A DNA stretch of 64,000 bases from Sipunculus nudus. Lineage: Eukaryota; Annelida; Sipuncula; Golfingiida; Sipunculidae. The stretch is taken from positions 74,677,176-74,741,175 of the forward strand of contig CM049316.1 of NCBI GenBank assembly GCA_026874595.1, read 5' to 3'. A model generated the notes under the pieces. The model was given only the letters and a program-made list of their open reading frames with translations, did not search any database and was not told where the DNA came from. Positions 12,601 through 26,006 of the stretch are shown piece after piece. Numbering within the stretch: the stretch's first letter is position 1; each line of letters starts with the position of its first letter. Both the position numbers and the translations under genes were made by a program.

Positions 12601-14469
12601 GATCCTCGGAATATGTACCGAATACTTGAATTCCGGAGGAAGACATTCGTTAGAATGCAGATTTGTAGTTGTTGAATGTTCTGTTGGTTTATTAGCCAAA
12701 TCATATATTCCAAATGTGTTTGAATGGTATATGTCAAATATTTATCAGACTAGACATATATTAAATGCGTGTGACAGTTTATTAGTATATATATTACACG
12801 TTATATATTTACGTCATATCCCCATGGATAGATATTATGTTATTATTGTCGTTCGTTTGATGGTTACTCGAACGTTACTTAGTTAGTTGGCTGTCAGCAA
12901 CAATACTAGAAAACGTAGGGTGGTTAGGGTAATGCCCCCCCCCCCCCCCAAAAAAAAAACAAGCGCTTAAAATTCGGAGGTTATCAGAAAACATAATATG
13001 TTTTAAAGGAGTTTTCGCCATGTGAAGAAGGCAAAACCCGTTCACTGGTGAGCAGAGCTTATCTGTGATCAAACCATACATTTCTTTTGGTGGACAAAGT
13101 CATACCATATATAACACATACCGAAGTATCATAAGTATGATTAGAATTCTGGCAGAGGTATATATATGGTCCCTCATTAATGCCTAATGGAATGTTTGTT
13201 TATCAAAACTTCATTTAAACAGACAATGCGATCTTTCCGATAACCATGTATCAGTTCAATCCATTCACCAAAACACACAAGGGGAGAGGGACAGACAAGA
13301 ATGATAGATCAAATAAGATAACTTGAGCATTTACATAGTTTTAGAAAGGTCTCTCTTAGCGTTTATTTGGGGATTTATTAATCAATATAGGATTCTGTTC
13401 ACCATTACACCGAGCTTTTGAAGTTGTAAATTTATAGTGGGAACTGAACCACACTAAATGAGATTTCACATACGGCGATGTTCTGAAATGAACAATGAGC
13501 TCATGGTTGCAACATGGCTGAAACTTTCAGTCTCAGGTTTGTCGTCGGTAAATGTGGACAACAATTTTCAATTTTTTTTAAGGTAACAAAGGGTGCGAAA
13601 TTAACATTTTTTCCTGAAATTTTATAAATCCTGTCCACCTGATTTTACAACAATTGTTGTTTATGTACCAGCTTCTATACACTTTTTTTAAGATATCATG
13701 ATGGATGGATGCCACCTCACTTGATTCTTTCTTTTCATCCCCACCGTCAGTTAAACAGTTACGAACTCCGCCCGGTAAAATTGAACTAAAGATATAAATT
13801 ATTTTTATCTTGTCTTCCTGTCTGACTATGCTGGTATATTTAATTTTTTTTATATTTCATCTTAAAATACAATTATGAAAAATGTTAAAAAGTAGAAATT
13901 TCATGAGTTTTTTTTTTTAATTTATCCTGATTGATCCAAATTCAATCATATTTGCTGGATGATTATGTTTTGGTTTAGAGTCATTTATCATCTGTCAACA
14001 TGATATATAATCATATTTAAAGCCATATATAATCAATGTATTTGTGTTATTATTATTTAATTATAGAAATTAGTATGTTTTTTCTGTGTGAGGGATGGCA
14101 ATAATGATTTGGTATTCTGATTCAATTTACGATTAAATTTTCTAACATATATATCCATCCAGTGTGTCTGCCTACAGTTGTCTCCATCAATTTTAAAGGA
14201 AACAGATATAGCAAGACAAGTCCATTTTTAAGAAACTACCTGCATGCAAGTGTCTTGTGTAAAGTAGTGTAATTACCATTGAATCTTTATATCTATTTAC
14301 ATCATGTAAACCCTACCTTTCCGCAAATTTATTTTACATTTTTTTTATTATAATATCTCCTAATTTTGCGAATATAATTTAACAGAGTTGTAACCATGCT
14401 CGTCGCAAAAGTATAATTATATGGTAATTTCTTCCATTTTTTTTAAAATTAAATCAGTCAACTACTTAC
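12601..14469. other. No gene recognised; poly-C/poly-A tract
   Basis: AT-rich sequence. It contains a C run followed by an A run at about 12934-12959. No exon or mobile element can be delimited. Confidence 0.4.
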
Positions 14470-15060
14470 CTAAATTCCGGTCAGTTAATCATGAGCACAG
14501 TTATCATTCCAGCGACCAACAGCGAACGCCATCCAGCTGAACTTGGTGCTTTTTTATCCGAGAAAATCAAACTAAGCAGCCGAAATGATGCGTTTTCTCT
14601 CCGGGACAGACCACAGTTGACATCATAATCGTGGTCAAGAAAACTTCATTACAGAATTTTCCACACACATTTGGGCACACAGCTCCACGATCCAGCCCGC
14701 CTGCAAGCCGACTGACAACTAATTATCAGGAGTGGTGTCTTTATACACACGGTGCTGGACCGAGCTCCGGGTTTCTGATGGCCTGCCAATGTGGATCGAG
14801 GGACACTTAATCGAAAGAGTTCCACTAGGACCAGAGCTTTCCCGTCACCAGCGACTCTCACACGGTCTTCCAAGTAAAGACGTGACTTTCTTTGTACATT
14901 AAAAGTTTCTGTTATCACTCCTACCATACAGACACTGTAAGATGGATGGGGCATCCGGTTTGCTTTCTTCCCCGCTTTTCTTGCGTCAGAGCTTGTTCTC
15001 GTTGGACCAACTGGGAGATGTAGTATACTGTCACAAGCATTTCAAAGGTGTGATGGAATA
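14470..15060 (-). other. Candidate 5' noncoding exon and promoter region of the GPCR gene
   Basis: About 600 bp here is clearly less AT-rich and less repetitive than its surroundings. On the minus strand it ends in TTTAG|GTAAGT with the junction at 14470, a very strong splice donor. It would join the acceptor at 4999 across a 9.5-kb intron. The 5' limit is unknown. A 101-codon open frame inside (14649-14954, minus) resembles nothing I know and could be chance. The pairing is inferred from strand and splice signals only. A first exon of another gene is also possible. Confidence 0.35.
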
Positions 15061-16779
15061 TCACGCCATTGCCTAACGTTAGACTGCTTGTATACAAATA
15101 TAAAGGGATATACCTGTGGTTTGGGAAAGGTGTACGAATATTATTTTAAACATACAAATTTCCAGACTTTGTGATTAGGTATTTTCAAAAACATTTTGAA
15201 TACATGGTCAAGTGCGGATTAATACGTATAAATATTATTAGTGACAAGTTTTTTTAATACAGAAGATAAACAATTTACTTTGCATAAATTTTAATTAACT
15301 GTAGGCAATTCCTGTTGAGAAAGGTTCTTATAATACCTCTGTCAGATTATGAGTTTGTTTATCTACTTGCCGTTAATAAAGACGTACATGTTCTAATGCT
15401 GACAAACAGTAAAAAAAGGTACATGCGCCATTGTTGATAAACAGTAAAAGCTGGTTGGTTGCATATGTGCAGAAGGTGATAGGCCCTTTGTAAAACTCTG
15501 GTTCTTTTGACTCTCCTGACATATGTCTTTATTGTATGTGTTTATATTATTTTGGCGGGCCCCCTTCTATTAAAAATACATGGATATACACAAAAGAACA
15601 ACCTTTGTGCGATGAAATTGGCGTTTTCCGGCCTTTGTTTTTATAAAAGTTTCCAGGGATTTTCTTTTGTTGGTAGACGTCAGACATCAGAATAGGTATC
15701 TATGAACAATAATAGCAAAATTGTAAAATTGTATTTAACATTACTTGGATAAAACTTGAGAAAATATCTTTATAGTATAATTTAGGTTTAATAAGATTGT
15801 AAGAGTTAATGATTAATTTTTAAACTGTAATTAGTCACTTGCGATATGTGGCATGTTATATGTTTTCACGTGACCACTTGCGATATGTGATGTGTTTTAT
15901 GTGGTCACGTGACCTTAGTACCTCCTGCTTCATCAACACTTGAGAAATATGTATATATGTTTTAACTGCACCAAGATGTTTTTGCCTTTTTTTACTCTGA
16001 GTACTATAGTACCATAATGAACAAAACTCTCGGTTTTCAATAAGTCTGAGCACACATATTTTAAATTATATATTTTGATATTTTCTTGCAAAGAGGACAA
16101 TGATAGTAAATGGGTGACCCAAAACAGCGGCTTCTAAATTATCCGGAAAACAAGAATATTAATTTTCATTATTCATTCTACTTATTTTAGCAGAAGATTT
16201 GTTTGTAAGGACATTGTGTAAATGTTTTATAGGTAAGTGGGAACCCCCTGCACGATGGACAAACGCAACAAAATAAGACGTAGTCCCACGTCTCTTTGAG
16301 GTACAGCATTATTTTTGGTTTTTATAGCATTCATGAATCTAATCATTTATATACACAATATTTCTTTGTGATGATAAAGCATGTGTCAAGAGCGCCTGTC
16401 AGATCAGATGACTATCAAGAGGAAATTCTCTGTTATTTTTCTGATACGCTTTGATTATGAATCCCCTGCTGTCACACTCTCCAGCGGCTGGCTTTCATCA
16501 TCGCCCTTAATTAAGCCCAGATCGCCAAGATCAATACTTTCTATATCTCTCCCCCTGGGTTTTTATGATGCTTTACAAAGGGAACTTCTCTCATTGCGGA
16601 GTCAGAGGCAACCATTAGAAATGATGGAGGGTATTCTTTAAGAAAATCACTGAGGCTGAAGGCGTGCTACAAACAAGATTGCTATTCCCTGCAAATTCAG
16701 TTTCAACCTCAAAACGTGGACTTTATACAAGAGACATAGGCAAAGCAGATTCGGAAGGAACACGACAAAGACACCTTGA
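15061..16779. other. No gene recognised; 15837-15914 tandem duplication with E-boxes
   Basis: A ~43-bp unit beginning CACTTGCGATATGTG and ending TCACGTGACC occurs twice in a row, putting two CACGTG E-boxes ~43-45 bp apart. An 86-codon open frame at 16381-16641 (plus) has no recognised similarity. Nothing else is supported. Confidence 0.45.
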
Positions 16780-17060
16780 GAAAAGACAAAAGACAAGACA
16801 CACGGCAAGAGAAAAACACAATTTAAGACAAAGGAAATAAATAAAGGGACAAGTAAATATAGAACAGAAACACACAAATCAAGAGACAAAGAAAGAGAAA
16901 AAAAGAGACATGCAATGTCAAAAGACAATACAAGCACAAAACGAAGTAGAAAACAAAAGAGAAACGTCAGTAAAGTAAAAAATAAAAAAGACAGAACAAA
17001 ACCAAAGGAAAGAGCAAAAAAGACAAACAAAGATAAAAGGTCTAGGCAAATGTAATTCAC
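16780..17060. repeat. Purine-rich low-complexity tract
   Basis: The plus strand is dominated by A and G with interspersed C (AAAGACA, AAGAGACA-like units) and almost no T for about 280 bases. The complementary strand therefore reads as a long Phe/Leu/Ser-rich frame, which is not a gene. Confidence 0.7.
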
Positions 17061-19349
17061 AAACATGTTACAGCACTAATGCTGCTGGCACGACATATAA
17101 AAGAATACAAAAGATGCAAGAAAGCATCAAAGGTTAAAAGGTTAAGCAAAATAAGAAAAGCATTATGAAACATAAAATGAAACTCAAGGATTAGAAACCA
17201 TGCAGATTATATTATATTTTGAGGAGGGAAAATTTAAGGGCCTGGAGGCATAAAAAGGTATCATATCTGTAGTAAACAAGCTTCAGTCACATTTATTAAC
17301 TTAAAACTGAAAAATAAATGTACGTTGAAAAATTGGGAATAAAGGGCAAAAAATGGCATGTAAAAGGCAAAAAAGCAAGATTAAAACAACATGGATGACG
17401 AGATAAGCTGCAAATCGCAAATAAAAAAGATATGTTTAAATGAATATATGATATTCATCTTCAACCTCGTGGTTGCGCAAATCCGGAAAGCTAATTCTGC
17501 AAATTTCCAGGCTTCAATCTCCGCTTTAAGAAAAAGTAAAAGCGAAACGAGTTAAAAGTGCGATGAATTAATTAACCTTTTTTTCTCTGGTTACCTGCGT
17601 AGAGCGATTCAGTTGCTTTTGAACTATGATCAGAAAGGTTTTGGGTTTTGATAACGTTTTAATCGGAGAATTGATCTGCATCAACAGTTCTTCATCCGTC
17701 CTATTCATTAGCTTAATAAATGCCATCTGTTAACATTTAGCGGATCTGCCATGCATACAATGGGCATCAGACATATGAGCCAAGACCCCGGACACAAGGG
17801 TCTGCCTATATGCCGTTATCACCGTGAACATGAAAATGAACCTTACCCTGACGAAATGTCTAATCCTGCATGTTGATTATATAACATATATGTACATAAA
17901 TCAAAAGAGTAATTATAGTTGCAGATATTTTGTAGAATCAAATCACTTAAACTTATTTGATTCTAATTTTAGGAGGAGCCTTATTTATAGAACGCAATGG
18001 CCCATCAGAGTATGTACAACTAAAAACAACCATGCCGTAACCAGTTAGTGTTTTTTTATTTTTAATTTTAGAAATTATGTGGTAAAGTCCATTTTTTACA
18101 AAGGGGAAATGAGGGGTAGACAATGTTTACAAAAATTGAAATACATGTACATACCTAGTACCTACTTTTCACTATATTTAAGCAGAAATATTTACAAATC
18201 GGAGAAATCAGTCTAGACTTCCCAAATTTCCACCCCACTTATAACGATCGCGTTCACTGCTCACGTGCAAAAAACAGCTCAGAAAAAAATATGAAATATG
18301 ATAAGCTAAAAAAAGATAGCAACTATTGCGGAAACGTCAGATTATATCAAACAGCATATTAGCATAGAGTAAACTTGAAATTGATTTTTAAATTTTTGAT
18401 TGCCATATTGGGTCGTTTTTTTCCATAAATTGATTTCAATGAAATCATGCAATATTTTCTAAATGTTGAAAACTATATCCAAAAGACACACGTTCATCAT
18501 TTGTGGAAAGGAATATAAATACTTTGTAAGGCAAATGAGACACCAATATCTATTAGAGTTAGATCAGGCAGTGTATATTTTTTCTGTATATTTCATAATA
18601 ACTTTACATTTTTACCAGACGCATGACATAGAAGTAACCACTAGAATTCCCCTGCAAGGTGCTCAAAGTTTTCCGTCAAATACTTTCCGTCAAATTCAGC
18701 CACTTATCATTTACCCAGTCACTATATTTAGCATAATATCTATTCGAGTCACTTTTTTGCTTCACTCCCGAGATTGACAAGCGGTAGCACCCGAGAACCC
18801 GCAGATTACGTGAAGCAAAGAAGAGCAGTGGGAATTTTACTAACCCAGTTATCAGAAGTTACCTGTGATCCTAGGAATCGACCGTGTTTAGACAATTTAA
18901 ATGTAGCTGTACAATTGAGCAACGGACTAAAACTAGGCTTAAAACTATACACATACTGTTGAAATAACGATAACAGAATCCTTAAAAAATAATGCAGCGT
19001 GATATCGCAAACAAGCTGCCGATGACAAGTATCATTATACTGCTGGATTGTGGATTATTTATTTGGTAAGAGAATTATAAAAAAAATAAAGATACAGATG
19101 TACGTGCGAGCCCAATTACATTGTTGACATAATTAACAAAATATAAATTTAGAGTTGGCCAGTATGTATGTTGCACTCGCCTGAAGTGGCTAATTAAGAA
19201 TTTAGGACCTGTATGTTTATATATTCCATCCCAAGGCTGCTATGAAATTATTGCCTCTCAGCATTTTATTTGTTTTTTTTTTTAATCAAGCTTAGTATGA
19301 TTAGACAGATCATTGTGACTCAGGTGCCGTTTATCCTGTGTTGTTTATC
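17061..19349. other. No gene recognised
   Basis: AT-rich sequence with scattered short frames and no splice-consistent exon. No mobile element can be delimited. Confidence 0.4.
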
Positions 19350-19700
19350 CCTTCCTGCTGACGGACCCATGCCCTCCATCCGACAAGACAGGTGTGAACG
19401 CTAGCAGAGTTAATTAACAAACAACTCTGGTATTCCATATTTAATTAATTTCATCTTCTACATTGAATAAAATATATAATCTAAAGAGCAATTCTATAAC
19501 CCTTCAATACCATCCCTCCTCGAACCCCGTCCTTCTGACAGACCCATGCCCTCCATCCGGCAAGACAGGTGTGAACGATAGCAGAGTTAATTAACAAGCA
19601 ACTCTGGTATTCCTTATTTAATTAATTTCATCTACTACATTGAATAAAATATATAATCTATAGAACAATTCTATAATCCTTAAATACCATCCCTACTCAA
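19350..19700. repeat. Tandem duplication, ~177-bp unit, two copies
   Basis: GACCCATGCCCTCCATCC occurs at 19364 and 19541. The following sequence (GACAAGACAGGTGTGAACG..., GAGTTAATTAACAA, TTAATTAATTTCATC, GAATAAAATATATAATC) repeats with few changes, so the copies look fairly recent. Confidence 0.85.
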
Positions 19701-20539
19701 TCAGTTAATTTGAAGATTAAAAGTTTTATTTTAAAATCTGTTATATATATATATATATATACAAACACAAGTTTGAAGGCGGCCGTTGAACACATGCATA
19801 GATGACAGGTCCTGGCCAATTATATAAATTAGTTAGCAGTCTGTAGACTGAAACATGAAACCAGACAGACATTTAAACGCCTACATATATACGCAAAATT
19901 GTACCTGGCATGTCGGCGTCTGGCCGATGTAGAAAAAAAATATTGTTCATGAAAGGTCTGTCACTCCAGTAATCCATCAGATATGCAATTTTTGTTATAT
20001 ATAGATCTGAATAATAGTTTTCGAATGTACTTTTTATTCTTTATAGTTGCGCATACAGCATTGTAAATTAGACAAACATCGGGCTCCGCCATGTCTCCTG
20101 TGTCTTTGTTGATAAATGGGCCATATATAAGATATTCATAAAAACCAAATACGGCCCCGACTTGTGAGGTCGATGACATTAAACTGTCCCGCAGATCATT
20201 TATTTATCAATGTATACATATTTTTCAATCGTAATAATCTGTTTGTGTGATTAAATTGCTGAATAATGTGAGGTAGTCAGACTCCATTGAATCATACTAT
20301 ATCAGGCCATTCGTAGGACTGTATGAGAAATACTTAAACTATGGTGAGGCCCGAAGAGAAAACTTATTATTTTTAAAATTGTGCTTCTATTATTCTCTTT
20401 TTAGGGTATATATGTGTGACATTTATATAATTGTAGAAGATAAATTAAGCTGAGGGATCCAAGACTGTTATGTTAAAAATAAAATATATTATGTGTTTCA
20501 AGACTCGGGTCATATGAACGGGTTATGATTTCGATAGAG
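19701..20539. other. No gene recognised
   Basis: Contains a short (AT)n run at about 19743-19761. No exon or element was found. Confidence 0.4.
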
Positions 20540-20830
20540 TTTATGAAAACAGCCAGAGATTTTGAAAACAGTCAGGTATGAAACAGCGAGAGGTTATGAA
20601 AACAGCCAGTGGTTCCAGAGGTTAAAAAACAGAGGTTATAAAACAGTCAGAGGTTATAAAATCAGCCAGAGGTTTATAAAAAAAAGCCAGGTTTCAAACA
20701 GCCAAAGGTTAGAAAACAGCCGGGTATGAAACAGCAAGAGGTTCCAGAGGTTAAAAAAACAGAGGTTATAAAAACAGTAAGAAGTTATAAAATAGCCAGG
20801 GGCTATAAAACAGCCAGGTATGAACAGCCA
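20540..20830 (+). repeat. Minisatellite, unit ~19-20 bp (AGAGGTTATAAAACAGCC-like)
   Basis: About a dozen irregular copies of 'ggttataaaacagccaga' with single-base indels, including A-run length changes. The edges are diffuse. Confidence 0.8.
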
Positions 20831-21780
20831 GAAAAAGAAGTGAGATCACCTTTGTCGTGTCAGTTTGGAGGGGCAACTGCTATACCTCTGTAAAGGAAGT
20901 TATGTTATTTTACTGTTGGTTGGTTGTTTTGTTTGCATGATTACACAAAATGAACCAATTTCAACGCCACATTTAGGAAGGTTATGATATCGAATGACCC
21001 CATTAAATACTGCTGCCGATTGGATAATCGGACGTATTCAGTGGGGTTGTTTTGCCTTCTAAAGTCGTTAAATGATGCTCATATTCTCATACAGTTGGTA
21101 GTTAGTTGTGAAATAGTGTGATAGACCATTGCATTAACAGCTTCATGCAGGTACTCGCCTCGTACTCGCCAGATACTCCACCGTACAGAATTCATGTCAT
21201 ATTGGTAGGATACAGAGTTTAAATTAAAATGTGCGTGTGTGTGTGCTGGCGAGAGAACTTAAACTTGATCGTAAATCAGCAATGACCATATAAGAGTACA
21301 ATGACCACATACGCTAATGCCGTCCTTTCAACGGGCAAGGTTAAGCGTAAGATGAGAAAATAAACATAGGCGCCGGAAGTTAACAAGGTCTGGTTAAATG
21401 AGTAGCGTGATGTACGATGTGCTGGCCTTTGGTCTGCTGTAATTAGCCGCCTGTCTGTGATATCAACAACCATCGCAGGAACCTGCACATCCCCAAGACA
21501 GAGACGGTGTGCTGACTACAAGGCCCCGGACTGATGGATGAAGTCTTTGATCATAGGACCATGAGACGCTGGGCGGCGTCCTGCGGATATCAATGATTAT
21601 GTAATGACCGCAGCTGTCCCAGAGGTTTGGCTTCAAATGACCTTCACAATTACTTACACAACATGTCTCTTATTTAGGTCCGATAAGTGGGCGAAGGAAC
21701 GTGTATGCTAAAAGAATGTTATATATTATTAAGATGGATAAAGGCCTATGCACCGGCCAGAAATTATTCGAAAGCCATAA
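20831..21780. other. No gene recognised; less AT-rich patch 21240-21640
   Basis: The patch at 21240-21640 has more balanced composition and a 70-codon minus-strand frame (21276-21488), but it shows no recognisable domain and no clear splice pair. It could be an unrecognised exon or a repeat remnant. Confidence 0.35.
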
Positions 21781-21945
21781 CCAGGGGCGGATCCAGGATT
21801 TAGGAAAAACGGGGACTATGATTAAACCTAAAAAAAGGGTCCTCAGGTCCGGAAAAGGGGGTCAGGCTGCGAAATTGGTCTAAAAAGAGGTTGCTTCGGC
21901 TGAAAAAGGGATCCCCTGCCCCCCCCCCCCCCCCCCCCCGGGATC
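21781..21945 (+). mobile_element. hAT-like MITE fragment with poly-C
   Basis: Begins CAGGGGCGGATCCAGGATTT, which looks like the terminal inverted repeat of hAT-type MITEs common in invertebrates, from memory. It runs into a ~20-base C run at 21919-21938 and ends near GGGATCAGC. The right TIR is degraded and no 8-bp target duplication was confirmed. Confidence 0.35.
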
Positions 21946-22267
21946 AGCTTCTGATATCATGTTTACAAAACATTATAATAAACCTCCGCGGTCGTGTTCA
22001 CATTTCATCGTTCATATCTTCGAGGCCCTAACGAGTTCGATCAGAGAAGCCTCAGTCAAGAAATTGGCACTCGGCTACATTCCTTTAGTTTAAAACCTTT
22101 TCTGATTCTTCTTTCTTTGTGTAAAGAAAACCTCAATATCTGATTGGTTTAAAGGACCAGTTTAAAGCAAAAAAGTGTAATCATAACTGTATTCATTACG
22201 CCACGATATTATGTTAATATTCCCAAAATTGTATGGAGGGAGACACCAATTATTCATAGAGTTTATG

Positions 22268-22655
22268 TTAAAATGGTACGGGTAAAAATGGCTGCGATAA
22301 AAATGGCTAGGATAAAAAATGGCCGAGGTTAAATGGCTTACAAGAAATGGATGATTTGAAAAGGGTTAGGGTAAAAATTGCTTAGTCAAAAATGACTAGG
22401 TTAAAAATGCAGAGGTAAATATGGCTAGATTAAAAAAAGATGAGGTAAAAATGGTAAGTGTAAAATGGCTGAGTTGAAAAAGGTTATGTAAAAATGGCTG
22501 AGGTAAAATGACTAGAGTAAAATTGCTGAGTTAAATTGGGATAAAAATGACTGAGGTAAAAATATCTAGGGCAAAAAAGACTCAGATAGGAATGGCTTGG
22601 CCAAAATGGCTGAGGTAAAACTGGCTGAGGAAAATGGGTGAGGTAAAATGACTAA
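22268..22655 (+). repeat. Minisatellite, unit ~16 bp (GTAAAAATGGCTGAG-like)
   Basis: About 24 irregular copies of 'taaaaatggctgaggt' with variants such as 'taaaaatggctaggg' and 'taaaatgactagag'. It has no long open frame and no spacers. Confidence 0.85.
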
Positions 22656-22975
22656 ATTTTTCTTTACAGGTAACAGGATTAAATAATGAGTTCAGTGGAA
22701 TATTGTATGGGATATAATTCGGGCAGAGAAAATAATTTTGAATGACAATGTTAGAACATGTGTGTACTCTTTTATTTATAAAAAAAATAAATAAATGCCG
22801 TTAAACCGTTTTATTTACTGCTGCACTGAAATGTATAGATTAAGGCATCTCTCGTTAGTTTTCAGTACAGCATGTTGATCACATTTGATGACTGCTTGGG
22901 TTATTAGTTTAGGCTGATGTTTTTCTCATTTCTTCACTAAAGTCTCTCTGTATTTCCATTTGAGGGAACCTGTGA

Positions 22976-23640
22976 TTATGAAAGGCGGGGTTACCCCGAT
23001 TATCATCCGGCCTTTCTCCGCCGTCGTCCGTACGTTAGCCCAAACTATCCCAAAAAACGGCAGGAACTAGAATCACCAAATTTTATGGAAAAAACAGTCA
23101 CAAGTCAAACATTGTGGGATTGGGCTTTTTTGGCGCAATATGCGTCTACTAACATTTTACAGGAAAGATAAGTCAAAACGTCCTTTTAAATCTTTTTCTT
23201 TGAAACTTTCGAGCCAAATCGTTTAATATTTCAAAGAAATTATCCCAGAAAGAGGCTCTCTCAGGTGTGTTCGAATGGTTCTGGTTGAGTGATTTTTAGC
23301 CGAGCTCCAGGAAGCTGAAATTGGTCATTTGGTCAAGTAATCCCACTAAGATTACAATCTAAAAAAATGTAGCATCCAGCAGCATCAACTTTGATACCAG
23401 TGTTAGTCACGTGACGCATTCTTGAACCTGAGAGATGTAAGATCTCCCATTAGCCGTCTACCGACTTTTCTATGTATTCATGCTCCATGTCTCAATTTGA
23501 AACCGATGTACAGGTGGCGCCACCTGCATTGACCCAATTTTCCCTGTTCGTGTCTTCGTACGTTTACCCCTTACTAGCACAGGAATGGCAAGCGCTAGCA
23601 TCATCATGTACTTTATGCAAAAATCAGAATCAGTCAAGTT
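22976..23640 (+). repeat. Dispersed repeat with GGTGGCGCCACC core; inverted homologue at 61790-62040
   Basis: The stretch 23200-23370 matches the reverse complement of 61850-62040 by ordered phrases: 'tcgtttaatatttca', 'gaatggttctgg', 'caggaagctg', 'tcatttggtcaagt', 'agattacaatct'. Upstream, 'ggcaggaactagaatcaccaaatt' also matches. A perfect 16-bp palindrome CAGGTGGCGCCACCTG lies at 23511-23526. This is a detached copy of the family D element seen in the CaRF-type gene. Confidence 0.6.
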
Positions 23641-24214
23641 TCAAAATGTTGTTGTAATGAGGTTTTTGTGATGCCAACTGTATCGATTTGCAACTGTATC
23701 GATTCAACAATTTTTGTACTAGCTTTGTACATGTACGTGTCATACATGTACTTGAAAAATAATCAAGTGCTTTTCAGATAATGGTCAAGTTGTTATCTTT
23801 ATCATCAAATTATATGTTATATATATATTGGTACTTAGAAAAAATGTTCAAAGTTAATGGCAAAGTTTAAAGTTAATCACATTTTTTTTTTACTGACTTG
23901 AGATATTATTTCATTCCATTTGTTATACCTTCCAAAATACTAACGATGGATATTATCATTTCCTTACTTTTTATACCTATGTATTTTCCGTGTGTTTGGT
24001 CTGTGCTGGTTATGTTTGTATATAAGAAGCGAAATCGTTCATTTCCTAATGGTGAACAAATAATTAAATAATCCAATTCGTCGGCGTGATTGCAGTGTTA
24101 AATTATATAGAGACTAGAGTTGTTTTCTTGATTAAAATGTAAATGACATATGTTTTTTTATAATTCCTACAACGAAATTTAACCATAGCATTTCTATATG
24201 TAACATGAAGCTTA
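23641..24214. other. No gene recognised
   Basis: AT-rich sequence. A duplicated short phrase (CAACTGTATCGATT) occurs at about 23679-23705. Confidence 0.4.
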
Positions 24215-25760
24215 GTGAAATCAAATAATTTTCAAAGCTTTGGGAACCAGCTTATGTCTGGTACACAGTCTTTAAATACTTTAGCTCAGTCTGTAAGTTA
24301 TGCTTGTCTATTTTATTTACCCTTGGTTCAATACTTGTATTTAACCATTTATTTGGTAAACAATATGCCCCATGCAGGTCACCCATCATGTTTAAATAAC
24401 CACAAATGGCTCCCGATATTTAAGGGCCATTCTGACACACCTGGTAATTTGCAGAAATTAATTGATATATTGGACGTATTTTGCACAAAGTGGGGAATGC
24501 AGGTTTATCTTAATAAGTCACAAAATGGTTTATTCAGATATGGAGGTATCCTCAAGAAAGTTGAGGAACGGACAAACAAGGGTAAAAACGTTACTGTTAC
24601 TGATAATTATAATTTTTTGTATAACTTAATCATCAAGACTATCATGGAAATATGAGTCCAGCAAGATTATCCAAAATTCATATATGAAAGCAGCATTGTT
24701 AAAAATATATAAATATAAAATGTGGCATCATACCGGTTTGTGAAAAATTCAAGCTGTTTGATAAAATATTTTACCGAAGTTATTATGGGTCAGAACTTTG
24801 GGGATCTGAGAGACGTGATCAAATTGAAACCGTACAATACAGATATTGCAAAAAGGTTTGTGTGGTAGGGGCGACCATGTCAAATATTGAGGTCCTTGGA
24901 GGGTGCATGCGGAAGAAAACCTTTATGGATAAAATATATTAGTATTAGTCTAAGATACAGGTGTTAACTTTTATATATGGAAGAAAGTAGATTTCCTCAC
25001 ATAACATATAATGTTGAAGCAACTTGGAAAAATCACTTGGGCATCATGTATTAAACTACAGTTAAATATATTGGGTTTTGGCTAATTTGGTTATCTCAAA
25101 CTATTGGAGATGTAAAATATTTTATAGCTATGATAGTACAAAGATTGGAGGATTGTGACATACAGGTATATGGCATGCAAAAATTGAGCCAATTAGTAAA
25201 TTGCAAATATATAACTCTATAAAATCACTTTGAGAACCAGAGAGACATTTAGAGTACTTATCGCCAAATTTAAGATCTGTTATTGCAAAATTTTGGCTAA
25301 GTGTCTTTCCAACAGAAATGGCTCGGAAATTGCAGACATAAAAATGTACACGTACTGTACTGAAAGATGGTGTAAATTTTGTATGACTAATTAAAGGATT
25401 AAGACAAATTGAGAATGAATGTCATAAATTGTTCGAGTGTCCCGCTTATGAGTTCAAACGAATAAAATTCATTCAGGGAAAATATAGATAAACTAACCGA
25501 TCATATTATTTGATAAACTCCTGACAAGAACTAAACCTTAATTCCGAAATGCGAGATCTAGCAATATTTTTCAGATGCGTAGAAAATAACAAATATTTGG
25601 AAACTATTATCTAGACTTTATGTATGTGTAAATTGTTTTATGGCTGATCATATCCCGATTATATGGGAAGTTATATTGTATATTATTTACATGTGTATGT
25701 ATATAATTCTGTAAGGGCTGGTGGCCCAATCGTTATCAGAATAAACTGTTTTAGGGCCTT
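24215..25760 (+). pseudogene. Decayed non-LTR retrotransposon (LINE), RT 3' part and C-terminal region
   Basis: The frame at 24215-24655 contains SDTPGNLQKLIDILDVFC and then KWGMQVYLNKSQ and FRYGGILKK. These are the stretches that follow the catalytic FADD box in the reverse transcriptase of many invertebrate LINEs; the box itself is eroded (KGHSDT). Downstream, in shifting frames, come YYGSELWG, QIETVQYRYCKKVC and, near 25400-25460, QIENECHKLFECPAYEFKR, the order found in the C-terminal part of such ORF2 proteins. Many stops and frame changes show that it is dead. The 3' edge is near an AATAAA at about 25740. No 5' half is present, as expected for a 5'-truncated insertion. Confidence 0.8.
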
Positions 25761-25997
25761 TTTGGTTTAAATATATTGCTACATATAGTTTTTCCTTGGA
25801 GATTTAACATAAAACTTGATACTTTAAGTTTCATAAAAAATAATCACCTTCCTTATAATAAAATTATTATTTATATTGCATAATTATCCATGGTCCCGTG
25901 AATCTTCTGTCCAGATAGATGCGGGAGCCAGTCTAAATTTTCGAACGCTGGCTCCTTCCTTATTATTTAAGATTTTCACTTGCAATGAGATACGGGA
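25761..25997. repeat. Flanking short repeat containing GGGAGCCA motifs
   Basis: GGGAGCCAGTCTAAATTTT...GCTGGCTCCTTC (about 25922-25959) is echoed by the split copy GGGAGCCAATCTA | TATTTTAG GCTGGTTCCTTC, whose halves now flank the two long-TIR elements. A further GGGAGCCAAACTACAC follows at about 29801. The target of both insertions was thus one unit of a short local repeat. Confidence 0.6.
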
Positions 25998-26006
25998 GCC
26001 AATCTA
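25998..26006. repeat. Left target-site duplication, element 1 (GCCAATCTA)
   Basis: Identical to 26866-26874 on the other side of the element. The copies are 9 bp and perfect. Confidence 0.9.

Noticed and set aside
16647-17066. 139-codon minus-strand open frame rich in Phe, Leu and Ser
   Set aside because: It is the complement of a purine-rich low-complexity tract; no domain, no splice support.
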